A stretch of DNA of 64,000 nt, from positions 203,559,231-203,623,230 of the forward strand of contig CM060912.1 of the NCBI GenBank assembly GCA_030737875.1, given 5' to 3'. This document shows, in pieces, positions 1-10,801 of the stretch (position 1 is the first letter of the stretch; every line of letters begins with the position of its first letter). The stretch comes from Allium sativum. Lineage: Eukaryota > Streptophyta > Magnoliopsida > Asparagales > Amaryllidaceae. The notes beneath the pieces were generated by a model. It did not search any database and was not told the DNA's origin. It was given only the letters and a program-made list of their open reading frames with translations. The translations under genes and the position numbers were made by a program.

Positions 1-405
1 TCGAAGTGATGATACTACATAGTTCTCTTGAGTTAAGAATGTTTGATGTTTTGACTGTTATAAGTAATTTTCTATGTTTGATAGTTGAAAACCGTAGCAC
101 CATTAATTAATTATTCATTTGATGTTTTGACTGTTATAAGTAATTTTCTATGTGTCATTAGTAAGTAACCTGGTGCATATGTAAAAGTTTTATAAGTATG
201 TATCGATATACGATATTGATGCACATTTAAATACGATTCAAATGTTACTGAGTACTTAATGGGTTTAGAATGATTTGATGGCCCACGTAACCTTTCGTAT
301 GGCTGACCATACATGGTAAAGGGAGAGGGGATATTTAGATATTTAAATTTTAGATAGCTCTTGCATCGGTGAAAAAGGAATTATAAAAAAGAAGGAGATA
401 GAGAG
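1..405. other. AT-rich spacer without a gene
   Basis: No coding region that resembles a known protein is visible. The stretch contains a 36-bp direct repeat (see separate entry). The small minus-strand ORF at 111-314 has no recognisable motif and overlaps the repeat, so I regard it as chance. Confidence 0.6.
42..153 (+). repeat. 36-bp direct repeat, two copies 76 bp apart
   Basis: The segment at about 42-77, containing TTTGATGTTTTGACTG, recurs at 118-153 with no visible difference. The 40-bp spacer is unrelated. It looks like a local duplication. I see no terminal inverted repeats or coding sequence attached to it. Confidence 0.75.
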
Positions 406-892
406 GCCCGGCCCTGGGCATAGGCGACCTAGGCGGTCGCCTAGGGCCTCGGGTTCAGTAGGAGGAGGAGGAACGAGAAGGAGGCCTCGGTTTTTTGCTG
501 AACAGGATATGATATAATTTGTTTGCGTGTTTGGGTGTAAAAGTGCGTTAGCCCAGTGGTAGTAGGTTTAATTTGTTAGCATGTGGCCACAGTTCGAGAC
601 CTTCCATAGCTGCTGTTTCATTTTGTTTTCCCTTCTGCTTTAGCCGCTGTTTCATTTTGTTTTCCCTTTGCATTTTTGTGCTTGCCTTCCGGAGCCCTGC
701 TGTGTATTGTATTAATTTGTTTTCCCTTCTTTACATTTTTGTCCTTTCCTTCCTAGTTCCTGCTGCGTCTACTGTATGCATTTATTTTCCTTCTTATGCC
801 ATTTTTGAGTTTGCCTTCAATTTTCTCACGAAACTTTGGCCCTTAACATTTTTTTTGGCCTACGACCTCCATTTGCCCAGGGCCGGCACTGG
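406..892. mobile_element. hAT-like non-autonomous DNA transposon
   Basis: The ends are near-perfect inverted repeats, GCCCGGCCCTGGGCA on the left and TGCCCAGGGCCGGCA near the right end. They are flanked by the 8-bp direct repeat ATAGAGAG at 398-405 and 893-900. An 8-bp target duplication with GGCCGGCCC-type ends is typical of the hAT superfamily. No transposase is present in its 487 bp, so it can only be moved in trans. The interior has a GC-rich palindromic stretch near 420-450 and duplicated TTTCATTTTGTTTTCCC segments near 620-700. The left end seems to lack a few outer bases found at the right end. The plus ORF at 573-896 lies within it and has no recognisable product. Confidence 0.75.
549..601 (+). 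promoter_or_regulatory. possible Pol III A-box/B-box pair (SINE-like)
   Basis: TAGCCCAGTGGT (549-560) resembles a tRNA-type A box. AGTTCGAGACC (591-601) resembles a B box with about two mismatches to consensus. The spacing of roughly 31 bp between them is usual for tRNA-derived SINEs. This could be a SINE head captured in the hAT element, or chance. Confidence 0.3.
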
Positions 893-900
893 ATAGAGAG

Positions 901-1205
901 TTCATCTCTGCCATACCCCTTCGCTTTATTTCTTCCTCGTTGCCTCCTCCTTATGGTTGTGTGTTCCTCTTCGGGTGAAAACTCATTTAACCCTAATATA
1001 GCAAAATGAATATAAACAACAGTACTTTAACCATCTTATTTATAATTTCATTAAACTTATCATGTAGTAGATAATACTTATAATGATTTTATATATGCAT
1101 TGGTTGTCTAGTGTTTCACTTACAAATTCAAGTAGAACGCTAATAAAGGATTCCAATTTTTTTTAAATATATTTACACTGAATTTATGTGTATATATAGA
1201 GAGAA
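901..1205. other. AT-rich spacer
   Basis: Apart from the flanks of the two neighbouring elements, I see no gene, repeat or motif here that I can support. Confidence 0.5.
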
Positions 1206-1595
1206 GAGCATTCCGGGGAACCCCTGTTTTGTAGCACCACTTTAGCACTCCTACCCTGCCGTGAGCTACACTAATTCAAATCTAATAATATTTTATAGAT
1301 GTTCAGTCCACATATATATTATCATCTATCTAAAATTTGAGCTCGTTCCGACATTCGTAACATTTTCAAAATCTTAGCTCACTTATTCACCGTTTAGACA
1401 TTTATTCGAACTATTAAATTTAAACATAAAATATGTTATTATACGAATGTTGGAACGAGCTAAAATTTTGGATAGATGATAATATATATGTGGATTGAAC
1501 ATCTACAGAATCTTGTTGGATTTGGATTAGTGTAGCTCATGGTAGGGTAGACGTGCTAAAGGGATGTTGCAAAACAGGGGTGCTCCGGAACGCTC
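1206..1595. mobile_element. foldback MITE (about 390 bp)
   Basis: The left arm, starting GAGCATTCCGGGGAACCCC, is matched by the reverse complement of the right arm ending near 1595. The complementarity continues through most of the element, including the inner segment around 1290-1370 against 1440-1510, and leaves a loop of roughly 70 bp. This is a long hairpin without coding capacity, as in foldback or MITE elements. The flanks are themselves complementary GA/TC and TA microsatellites (about 1190-1205 and 1596-1648), so the target duplication cannot be read. The superfamily is uncertain; Mutator-like is one option. Confidence 0.7.

Positions 1596-1648
<53 letters not shown>
1596..1648. repeat. 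(TC)n-(TA)n compound microsatellite
   Basis: A run of TC dinucleotides passes directly into TA dinucleotides at the right edge of the foldback element. A second (AT)n tract lies at about 1766-1798. Confidence 0.9.
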
Positions 1649-1649
<1 letters not shown>

Positions 1650-1762
1650 TTTAATGTTTTAACATTCACTATTATTGAATTAATACATAATTAGTTTATA
1701 TATAAATATTATATATATCTTAAAAAACTAATATAATATCAAACTTAAAAAGTTAATATATT

Positions 1763-1802
<40 letters not shown>

Positions 1803-2610
1803 CATGCATTAATTTACTAAACTAAAACAACTGTAGTAACGAGAAGACCATAAAATTTGGGTATTAGTTATAGAAAGGTTTAAGAATGGATTAAGAAGGA
1901 AAAGTGAGAAATGGTCAACACTTGAAGCATGAAATGGTATGCAAAGGACTGAGGCAATAGGTAAAGCTCAATCATGGGAGCTGGGGTAGAAACCCAATTA
2001 GACTTTGGGTTTGAGGGGCCAGTAACATATAGAGACTATCTAGGTGACAGAAAAAAGCCCAAGAGGATAAGATGTAGGAAGCCTTCGGAGGAGGTTTCTA
2101 GACTTTCTTGGAGGCAGTTTCCGAACTAAAGCTAAGTTTAAGATTTAATAGATATATTCAAAATTAGGATTTGTATTTGCTTTCCATTTAGTAGTATGTA
2201 CTCATAAACAAGTGTTATGCATTGGTTGTTGTAGAACTCGGTCCTTATTAGCAAAATTTTCTTTTTTTGTGTTTCTATAATGATCATTCAAAAAGAAAGT
2301 AGATAATGGAGTGTAACTAGTAAGAGGCCAATAAAAGAAAAAGAGAGACTAAAATGAAAATGACGAATATAAGAATGAATATAAAAGGTTGTTGAAGTAA
2401 TAAGAAATGAAAATTGTAAAAAGAAAAAGAAATTCTTTCATACATAGTTCGGAGAAATTTAAAAGAAAATTTACCTTATGCAAACAGTATTTGGAAACTT
2501 TAGGACTTTTAGCAATATACTGAGAAAAAATCCAAATACGGAGAAAATAGTGCTTAAAAGTGAAGTGAAAAATGTGTAGTTTTCCATTTTCTACATTTTT
2601 CCAGCATAAG
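1649..2610. other. AT-rich spacer without a gene
   Basis: The stretch contains an (AT)n tract at about 1766-1798 and purine-rich segments. No open frame with recognisable protein motifs is seen on either strand. Confidence 0.5.
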
Positions 2611-2615
2611 AAATC

Positions 2616-2944
2616 TGTTAGAGAATATGTGCCATTGATTGGGCTATGATTGGGCTAGAGATTATATTGCCTTCCCTTATTAAGAATGTTATTAAGAATG
2701 AATTATTGAGTTTCCTGGTTTACAATATTTAGGATAAAAATGAATATTATTGACATGAATTTAGGATAGGAATGAGTTAATGAGCTTCCAGTTTTACAAT
2801 ATTTGCCAATTGCAAATACTTTTGTATCATGTATATATATGAGGGATTAGTATTGTAATAGCCATCAATTCATATTAATAAAAATGTAGCTTTTTGATTG
2901 TTTACCGTTTCATCTCTTTCTTCTCTCTGATCTAAATTCCATCA
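2616..2944 (+). repeat. 5' LTR of the small non-autonomous element
   Basis: This 329-bp LTR has canonical TG and CA termini. It differs from the 3' copy by few substitutions and lacks an 11-bp duplication (around GTTAATGAGTA) found there. A TATA-like stretch, ATGTATATATATGA, lies at about 2830-2843. Confidence 0.92.
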
Positions 2945-2956
2945 TGGTATCAGAGC
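2945..2956 (+). other. primer-binding site, tRNA-iMet type
   Basis: TGGTATCAGAGC directly follows the 5' LTR. This 12-mer is complementary to the 3' end of plant initiator-Met tRNA and primes minus-strand DNA synthesis. Confidence 0.92.
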
Positions 2957-3750
2957 CAGGTCAAAGGGAGGAAAGAGATATGTATATATATGTATTAAAA
3001 ATATATGTACATATATATTAAAAAAAAATCGCTTTGTCCATTTTGTAAAAACAATCGGCTTTCCAGAAACAAAACACCTTGGGTGCTGTGATTGCGTGAA
3101 TCAATTGGATTGGGGATTTTGAATCATGGTTGCTGTTATGCTTTGAATGGTCGCGGCTTGCTGATTAGGTGGCGTTTGTTGCTGACGGTGGTGGTGCGAA
3201 TCTGGTGATTAAGGTCTAACTTTATGATTGGTCGATTTTGGGTACCGCGATGAAAGCATAAGCGCTTGGCACGAGAAGATGTGGTGGCGATTCAATTTTG
3301 GTGACTGATGTAGGCAATGCTTCTTGTTGTCCAGTCTTTGTTATGTTTTTGATTTGTAGTCACAGTTTGTATATGTGACAGTCCATTAAAAAAAAAAAAA
3401 AAAACAGTCATTGAGGTGATATGATGAAAAATGGTGTTTGTATTGCGTTGATAGTGGCAGAGTTATTATGACTTTTTTGTTTTGTTTTTTGTACTTGTAT
3501 GGTGATTGTTTGATGAGGAGCTGGAGCATGTATTGCTTTGCATGTCTTGGAGAAGAACTTAGAAAATGGCAGACTATGGCAGGTTGGTTTCGAGGATTTC
3601 AGTGTGATGCAGAGGGTGATCTTGAAACAGATGGTGATGTTGAAACAAATGGTGTAGTTTGAAGATGATGATCATGACGTAGAACTTTGTGATGATGCAC
3701 TTGATGATGAAAGGGTGATTGGCAAAAAGAGTTGCTGATTTGTGAAACAT

Positions 3751-4160
3751 AGTGGTTGGTCCACTTTAAAAACCATTATTTCTAGTGGTTGGTCCACTTT
3801 AAAAACCATTGACCTCTAGTGGTTGGTCCACTTTAAAAACCAATATACTCTAGTGGTTGGTCCACTTTAAAAACCATTGACCTCTATTGAGTGTGGTCCA
3901 CTTTAAAAACCACTAATATTGAGTGTGGTCCACTTTAAAAACCATTATTGAGTGTGGTCCACTTTAAAAACCATTAATATTGAGTGTGGTCCACTTTAAA
4001 AACCATTAATATTGAGTGTGGTCCACTTTAAAAACCATTATTATTGAGTGTGGTCCACTTTAAAAACCATTATTATTGAGTGTGGTCCACTTTAAAAACC
4101 ATCATTGAGTATGGTCCACTTTAAAAACCATTATTGAGTGTGGTCCACTTTAAAAACCAT
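3751..4160 (+). repeat. 13-copy tandem array in the non-autonomous element
   Basis: The core GGTCCACTTTAAAAACCA occurs 13 times at spacings of about 28-36 bp. The first four copies are preceded by CTAGTGGTT or a close variant. The remaining nine are preceded by ATTGAGTGT or a close variant, so two higher-order types amplified in succession. In the second type the core reads GTGGTCCAC, a palindrome. The array is non-coding. Confidence 0.95.
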
Positions 4161-4290
4161 TTGTAAAAGTGAAGAATTGCTAATGGCATATGAAAGTTTG
4201 AAGTTGCTGATGGAGGAGGAAGTTTGCATCTGAGGTGATGCAGAAGTAGCAGTTTCTATTTGGCAAACTCACGATTTTCAGCATCGTGAG

Positions 4291-4302
4291 TTTGAGGGGG
4301 GA
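4291..4302 (+). other. polypurine tract of the small LTR element
   Basis: TTTGAGGGGGGA lies immediately before the TG of the 3' LTR. It is the expected primer site for plus-strand synthesis. Confidence 0.8.
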
Positions 4303-4642
4303 TGTTAGAGAATATGTGCCATTGATTGGGCTATGATTGGGCTAGAGATTATATTGCCTTCCCTTATTAAGAATGTTATTAAGAATGAATTATTGAGTTT
4401 CCTGGTTTACAATATTTAGGATAAAAATGAATATTATTGACATGAATTTAGGATAGGAATGAGTTAATGAGTAGTTAATGAGCTTCCACTTTTACAATAT
4501 TTGCCAATTGCAAATACTTTTGTATCATGTATATATATGAGGGATTAGCATTGTAATAGCCATCAATTCATATTAATAAAAATGTAGCCTTTTGATTGTT
4601 TACCGTTTCATCTCTTTCTTCTCTCTGATCTAAATTCCATCA
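4303..4642 (+). repeat. 3' LTR of the small non-autonomous element
   Basis: This 340-bp LTR matches 2616-2944 apart from an 11-bp local duplication near 4460-4480 and scattered substitutions. The AAATC target duplication follows it. Confidence 0.92.
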
Positions 4643-6097
4643 AAATCAAAATTTGAAAAATTAGATTTTTTTTTTTTAAATTCGAATATTGAAAGATGAT
4701 TGAACTATGCTTCTATCCTTAGGGTTTTCGACCCAAAAATTGGTTGAATTATGTTTCTATTTTGTAGAATTATAGGAAAAATTGAACGAAAAACTATTTT
4801 GATTTCTAAATATTGCATTCAAGTAGAGCTGCAAGTATATTTAGGATGTTTGCATTATGTAACAAACTGAATTTTAATGGGTTTGAAATTAGTAATTTGA
4901 TTTGAATTTAAAATTTTAATATTTAAGAACCCAGCCTACTTTTAATTGAATGAAATAAATGAATTCATTTTTGTAAATGAACAATAATAAGCAACGCTGA
5001 ATAGTGAAATTTAACAACTGTCAAATGTGAATGTAACTATTTAACTAATTCAACTTGTGTTAACTAAATTTATGTATGTTTATAACAAATTAAATTTAAA
5101 TAATAAAATTAAATTAAGGAATATATTGAGGTTCCAAACCTATTGAAATATAAATTTTTCTTAAAAGTCAGCTTTGTCTCAAAATGGGTAAATTTGAATT
5201 TTTGTCAAAAATTTAGAAGTTATCAAAATTTGAATTCATTTATTTATGAACCTATTCTGAATTCTGAGCATCTAGCATTTTTCAGTTCGTTGAAATTCAA
5301 TTTCGTCTGCCCAAAATTCGCGTTTGTAATTATGAAAATGCATAAAACAGACATCATTTATCATGTGTGTATCTCCCTATATCTGAGTTGTATCTTTTAT
5401 GTTATGTGTACTAGTATTTACTGGTATAGAATTTGAATTGGTGTACAGGAATCAAATGGTTTATGGAAATTGAAGTGTCACCACTTTAATTTAAAGACAT
5501 ATCATATTATATCCGAGCTAATTAGAAATCACGTATTTTCTTCCTCTACTCAGAAATTCTTTGTCTTCTTCATGGACATCTTCTTTAATTTAGATCAAAA
5601 ATCTCAATCAAATTTTCAAATTAAAAAAAAAACATAACACTACTTCAAGCTTCATCTAAATTTCTCAAACAAAAGGAAAAGCCTTATTCACGTGTTATTC
5701 ATGTTCCTTCTCCATCAAACAACACAGGTTCATTTTTTCTTTCACGTGAAGCTTCTTTCTGACTTTCATGGACACGCCTCCACCTACCATCATTCGATCA
5801 CCACCGCTACTTGGAAGGACCCGGCGTCGCGCCTCTAACCATTGATCATTGCTTCACTCTGGCTTTTTTACATGAAACCCTTGAATATATAGAACCCGCA
5901 CCCGATTCTTTCTCAGCCCATAGCTCCTTCGATGATCTACCCCTCTGATCCTTTGCGACCTGCCTTGACCACCAACCTCGTCGGCCTTCCCTTCACTACT
6001 AGCGAAGCTGACCCCATCCCAGCACAAAAAAAAACATATAATGCCAAACCTACTTTTTGGCTTGAACCCCTCTTCCCCACCGCGCTGCCACCTCCTC
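4643..6097. other. spacer between elements, no supported gene
   Basis: The first 1.2 kb is AT-rich with no recognisable coding sequence; the ORF at 5143-5436 has no known motif and atypical composition. From about 5520 the sequence becomes C- and T-rich. A TATA-like GAATATATAGAA lies near 5883-5894. This part may be an old LTR or promoter interrupted by the copia element, because the C-rich character resumes after 11329, but I cannot show that. Confidence 0.4.
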
Positions 6098-6525
6098 TAT
6101 TGAAAGTTTTTTCAAAACCTTTTTTCAAATATGATCCCCTACGAAGGGGGGTCCGGGGGTGGCAACCACCTAAGGGGTGCGGGGGCAATGCCTCTGCAAC
6201 AGGGTTCAACCTGCCCGGTCAGGTCGCGACTGTTCGACCAACGACTACCTGTTGACGGATAGACATGTCGTCCCTTATATAATAGTATGTTCCCTCATCG
6301 CAGACTTCACTTTTCATTTCTTTCTCGAATTCTTCAATCATCTGCATCATCACATTAACTTTGAGTGCTTCTTCTGATCTATGCAAGTAATCACAACTTG
6401 CACATATAACCTCCGTTGTATCCTGAAAGAACGTTTTCAATCTTGTGATTTAGAGATGGGAAAACATTATTGAAAGACAGCGAATCATTCGTGCCTTGGA
6501 GCGAATATTACTCTATAATACAACA
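6098..6525 (+). repeat. 5' LTR of the copia element, internally deleted
   Basis: It aligns with 10802-11328 but misses about 100 bp around 6230, relative to about 10936-11035 of the other copy. It ends ATACAACA. Confidence 0.88.
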
Positions 6526-6591
6526 GTTTCAAGAATGTCTCATGTTTAAGATTCGTCGCTCAACAGAATTACATCGCAATCACTGCAAGTA

Positions 6592-7380
6592 ATGAATCAG
6601 GATCCCAGCCGCCTTGAAAGATTTGATGGCAATAATTTTACACGCTAGAAGGAAACGGTTTTGTTCTTTCTTACTACCATTGGTCTGAACCATATAATAA
6701 GTGATGATTTAGAATCAATTCCTGAAGAAAGGGCTACATACACAGAACAACGAAAGAAAGAGTTAAAGGAACTTAGGAAGAAGCGAAAGAATGAAGGCTT
6801 TCTCTGTCGAGGGCACATTCTTAATGCACTTTTAGATTCAGTATATAGTGCACACAGAACTATTGATGGCGCAAAAGCTCTCTGGATGGCTCTGGATGGC
6901 AAGTACCACATTGAAGAGGCAAGTAATCAGAAGTTTCTAATAAGTAATTATATTAATTATAAGATGAATGATGATGTTGATATTGTTTCCCAAGCCCATG
7001 AATTAAATTTGATTGTTAGTAAACTAAAAGATGTGAAAATAGAACTTCCTGAAGCATTTCAAGTAGAAGTTGTAATTGCAAAATTGCCAGTACATGGTAT
7101 GGCTACAAAAAGTAACTGATGCATGAGGAAAAACACATTCTCTGGAATCTCTCATATGACATTTACGTGTTGAGTAAGAATTTCTTAAGAGAGATAAGAA
7201 AGAAGATCGAGAGATAGAAAAAGAAAATGTAATTCAGGGAGAAATATCTAAGAGTCATAGTAATGGGAAGAAAGGAAAGAATAATTCCAAAGGGAATAAA
7301 CATGAGAAATCCAAAAAGCCCAAAGGTGATTGCTTTTACTGTAAGACACATGGTCATTATTCCCAAGAATGCAGAATTTA
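6592..7380 (+). pseudogene. copia gag remnant
   Basis: From the ATG at 6592 the frame encodes a start typical of copia gag (RLERFDGNNF) and is broken by TAG at 6646-6648. It then runs open from 6661 to 7119 with the UBN2-type gag region (ALWMALDGKYHIEEASNQ and following). After 7119 the frame is lost, but a CCHC zinc knuckle, CFYCKTHGHYSQEC, is readable near 7330-7372 and is followed by a stop. In a working element this protein packages the RNA. Here the stop and at least one frameshift make it non-functional. Protease and integrase follow directly. Confidence 0.85.
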
Positions 7381-7479
7381 GATAAGAGATGAGGAAGAAA
7401 AGAATAAATAGGTTAACATTGTTGTTGATATTGAAAACGAACCTAAATTGGTCGTTGTTGTAGAGGATGCCATCTTTGT

Positions 7480-8415
7480 TGCAGTTGAAGATGGATGGTA
7501 GTTAGACATAGGAGCAACCATTCATATTTGTAATGGCAAGTCATGGTTTCAGACTTATAAAGAATGCAGCAAACTAAAAGAAGTAAACATGGGTAATGAT
7601 ATCCGTGCCGAAGTTGCTGGTATTGGGAATATTACTCTGACGTTTACTTCAGGGAAAGTTCTAACTTTGGCCGATGTATTTCATGTTCTAGAAATGACGA
7701 AGAATATGATTTTTGGAGATCGTCTCAACAAAGGAGGGTTTAAGTTAGTCATTAAATCAGACAGTGCTGTTATGTCCAAAAATAATGTATTAATTGGAAA
7801 AGGGTACTCATGTAATGGAATGTTCAAGATGAATTTAATAAAATCAGTTTCTGCTTATATGGTTGAATCTTTACCCTTATAGCATGGTAGATTAAGCCAT
7901 ATTAACTATATTTCTTTTCGAAATATGCATAATCTAGGAATCATTTCAAAATGCAACAGTGAGAAAGTTGATAAGTGTGAAATATATGTGCAAGGAAAAT
8001 TAACTTATCACATAAATCAGTAAGTAGGACATCTTAATTGCTTAGACTTGTGCACACTGATGTTGTAGACTTACACAGTAAAGTTTCTTGAGGAGGAAAC
8101 AAATACTTTGTAACGTTTATTGATGATTATTCAAAATATACTTATATATACTGTATATACTTACTAAAATGTAAGGATGATGTTTTGAGCCAGTTTCTTA
8201 TATAGAAGGCAATGGTTAATTGTATGTTGTTAAGTTCTGGCTTATCTGGTTGTTGGTGGGGAGAAGCACTTTCAAGTGCATGTTATTTCCTAAATAGAGT
8301 TGCTATGAAAAGAATTAACAAAACTCCTTATGAATTGTGGTAAAATCGAAAACCTAATCTTAGTCGTTTAAATGTATAGGGATGTTTGGCTTAAGTAAGA
8401 AAACCACACGCAGAA
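7480..8415 (+). pseudogene. copia protease and integrase remnant, internally deleted
   Basis: A protease-like DIGA motif lies near 7505-7516, where DSGA would be usual, and is followed by an open stretch (7589-7882) and the GAG-pre-integrase segment. The integrase zinc finger is partly kept (HxxxH near 7885-7900). The CxxC is degraded, with Tyr in place of the second Cys (KCEIYVQGK). Two acidic core positions are seen (LVHTDV near 8050 and FIDDYS near 8120). The third catalytic residue and much of the core are missing: the text jumps at about 8205-8220 to the region ending INKTPYELW near 8340. Several stops interrupt it. Confidence 0.8.
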
Positions 8416-10190
8416 ATGCCAAAGTTAGGAAGCAAAACATGTAAATGTGTTTTTGTTGGATATGCCCAGAATAGTTCTGCATATAGATTTCTGAAGTTAG
8501 AAACAAATGATGTTATAGAATCAATCGATGCAGAATTTTTTGAGTATATGTTTAAATCTTCCTCAGAAGATAATAACAAAATTCATGGTACTGCTAAAGA
8601 GATTAATAAAGAATCGACTTCACCAAGTTTGGATATAGAACTTTGTAAAAGCAAAAGACAAAGGGTTGAAATGAACTTTGGTCTAGATTTTTTGACGTAC
8701 TTGGTAGAAGGAGATATAAATAAAATCACAAACCAAACTAAGGTAACTCTTTGTAATGATGGTGATCTACAAACTTATAGGGAAGCAGTAACTTGTCGTG
8801 ATGCAAGTTTTTGGAAAGATGAGATGAATTCTATCTTGTCAAACCAAACTTGGACTTAGGTTGATCTACCACCTGGATCAAAACCAATAGGAAGCAAATG
8901 GATTTTCAGAAGAAAATTGAATACTGATGGCTCTATTAATAAATACAAAGCAAGGTTGGTTGCTAAAAGATATAGTCAACGCCATGGTATTGATTACTTT
9001 GATACATATGCTCCATTAGCAAGAATATCTTCGATACGTCTGTTATTATCACTTACTTTAATTCACAATTTAATTGTTCATCAAATGGATGTAAAAATTG
9101 CATTTTTAAATGGTGATTTGGAAGAAGAAGTGTATATGGAACAACTTGAGGGATTTGTTTTATCCGGACAAGAGACGAAAGTTTGTAAACTCCTAAAATC
9201 TCTTTTCGGATTAAAACAAGCTCCAATGCAATGGGATGAAAATTTTAATAAAGTCATGCTGTCAAAAAGGTTCAAAGTGAATGAAGCAGACAAATGTATA
9301 TTCTCCGCATACAAAGATGAAATATGTGTAATTGTCTGTTTGTATGTAGATGATATGCTAATATTTGGTTCAAATATAGAAAGTATGATAGAAACTAAGA
9401 AGTTTTTAGAATCTAATTTTGACATGAAAGATTTGGGAGAAACAAACGTAATCTTAGGAATCAAAATAGTGAGAAAAGAAGGATCAATCTTATTAACACA
9501 AACTCATTATATTGAAAGTATTCTTAAGAAATACGATCACTTAGATCTCCCTTTAGCAAAAATACCTATTGATCCTAATGTCAAATTAATGAAAAATACT
9601 GGTATATGTTGCGATCAGTTGAAATATGCCAGTGTGATCGGTAGTCTTATGCATGTCATGCATTGCACTAGACCAGATATAGCATATGCTATAGGAGTCT
9701 TGTGTCGATTCACTGGTAATCCAGGAAGAGAGCATTAGAATGCAATATCAAGAGTTTGAAGATATCTGAAATGGACAATGAATCATGGTTTGGTTTTCAA
9801 GGGAGAACAATCTGTGCTTGAAGGTTACAACAATGCAAGTTGTAACAACATAGAATCTAACTCTAAGTCGGCTGTTATATCATGGAGTTATAAGAAACAA
9901 ACATGCACCTCTGACTCAACTATGTTGGCAGAATTTGTATCACATGCATGTAAAGTTGCTGAATGGCTAAGAGAGCTATTGATAGATATTCCGATTTGGA
10001 TGAAACCTATTCCAGCTATTAAAGTACATTGCGATAGTCAAGCTACTTTGTACAAAGTGGAACAAACGACTTACAATGGAAAAAAGTCATCTTAGCCTTC
10101 GATATCAATTTATTAGAGGATTACTCAAACAAGGAGTAATTACAGTCGGCTATATTGAATCAAATAATAATTTAGCAGATCATTTGGCGA
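8416..10190 (+). pseudogene. copia reverse transcriptase and RNase H remnant
   Basis: One reading frame can be followed through three open segments (8416-8859, 8917-9738, 9778-10095). The start of the RVT_2 domain (IGSKWIFRRKLNTDG) is preceded by TAG at 8857-8859, where a Trp codon is expected. Then come the palm motifs LKQAPMQWDENF and YVDDML (9343-9360). RNase H follows, with a conserved HCDSQAT at about 10029-10049. Stops at 8857, 9736 and 10093 break the frame. The domain order RT after integrase is the copia arrangement. It would have copied RNA to DNA; it cannot do so now. Confidence 0.9.
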
Positions 10191-10801
10191 AAGGACTGGC
10201 AGAGAGATGATTGCGAAAACATCAATAAGAATGAGATTAAGGACTATGTGAATTCATTCTTTAATTGGAACCCTACTTATGTTTTGAAAAATAGACAAAG
10301 TTCAAGGGGTATAAACAAGTTGAATTATGAAATTGGTGATACATTAGAGTACAACAATAAGATCCTATTGTTCTAGTGTATACATTCTGCAAGATAGAGG
10401 ATGATGTAAATTGTTAATGCATTCAATTATAAGAAGGAGTGACTCACATAATCACTTTAGTTAAAACCCACCCATATGAATGGGAAAGTTAGGCCGCTTT
10501 CTATGAGATTGGATCGTCTCTATAACATTCATGAAATCAGGATATTACGCAAGGCCATTAACGCGTAGGAATAAAGAATTGCACTTTGCTATGAAATTAG
10601 TATGTGTTGTGACTCCGTTAAGTCACTAAAAAGGTCCTTGGTTCAAGACATGTCGACCACCATAGCACCTTGACAAACTTTGAGTTGTTTACACTAATTG
10701 AAAGCTCAAAGTCGTAAGCTACTTTCATATATGTACTACTTTCTATGTTGATGCTTAAAATATTGGTTTTATAGGTTAAGTTTTTAAAAAAAGATGGGGA
10801 T
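10191..10801 (+). other. copia 3' non-coding region and polypurine tract
   Basis: After the RNase H remnant there is about 600 bp without coding sequence, ending in the purine tract at about 10786-10800 next to the 3' LTR. Confidence 0.7.

Larger units (their letters stand above)
2616..4642 (+). mobile_element. non-autonomous LTR retrotransposon (TRIM/SMART-like), 2027 bp
   Basis: Two near-identical terminal repeats of about 330 bp (2616-2944 and 4303-4642) begin TGTTAGAG and end ATTCCATCA. The element is flanked by the perfect 5-bp duplication AAATC (2611-2615 and 4643-4647). An initiator-Met tRNA primer-binding site abuts the 5' LTR and a G-rich polypurine tract abuts the 3' LTR. The 1.36-kb interior has no gag or pol domain, only a short ORF at 3438-3662 with no recognised motif, and a 13-copy tandem array at 3751-4160. 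It must use proteins from an autonomous element. Intact ends and little LTR divergence suggest fairly recent movement. Confidence 0.93.

Noticed and set aside
549..620. A tRNA gene
   Set aside because: A and B boxes are only approximate and no cloverleaf with acceptor stem can be drawn.
573..896. 107-residue ORF rich in Phe and Leu
   Set aside because: It lies in the non-coding interior of a hAT-like element, and its hydrophobic character reflects T-rich repeats.
3751..4160. CRISPR-like pattern of repeats with spacers
   Set aside because: The window is plant DNA, the spacers are variants of each other, no cas gene is present, and the array lies inside an LTR element.
5143..5436. 97-residue ORF in AT-rich spacer
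   Set aside because: No known motif, and composition is explained by base bias.
5932..6255. ORFs on both strands across the left edge of the copia element
   Set aside because: They cross the LTR boundary at 6098, so they cannot be an original gene, and no motif is seen.
6526..6560. iMet-type primer-binding site for the copia element
   Set aside because: The sequence after the LTR (GTTTCAAGAATG) does not match, so I left the primer unassigned.
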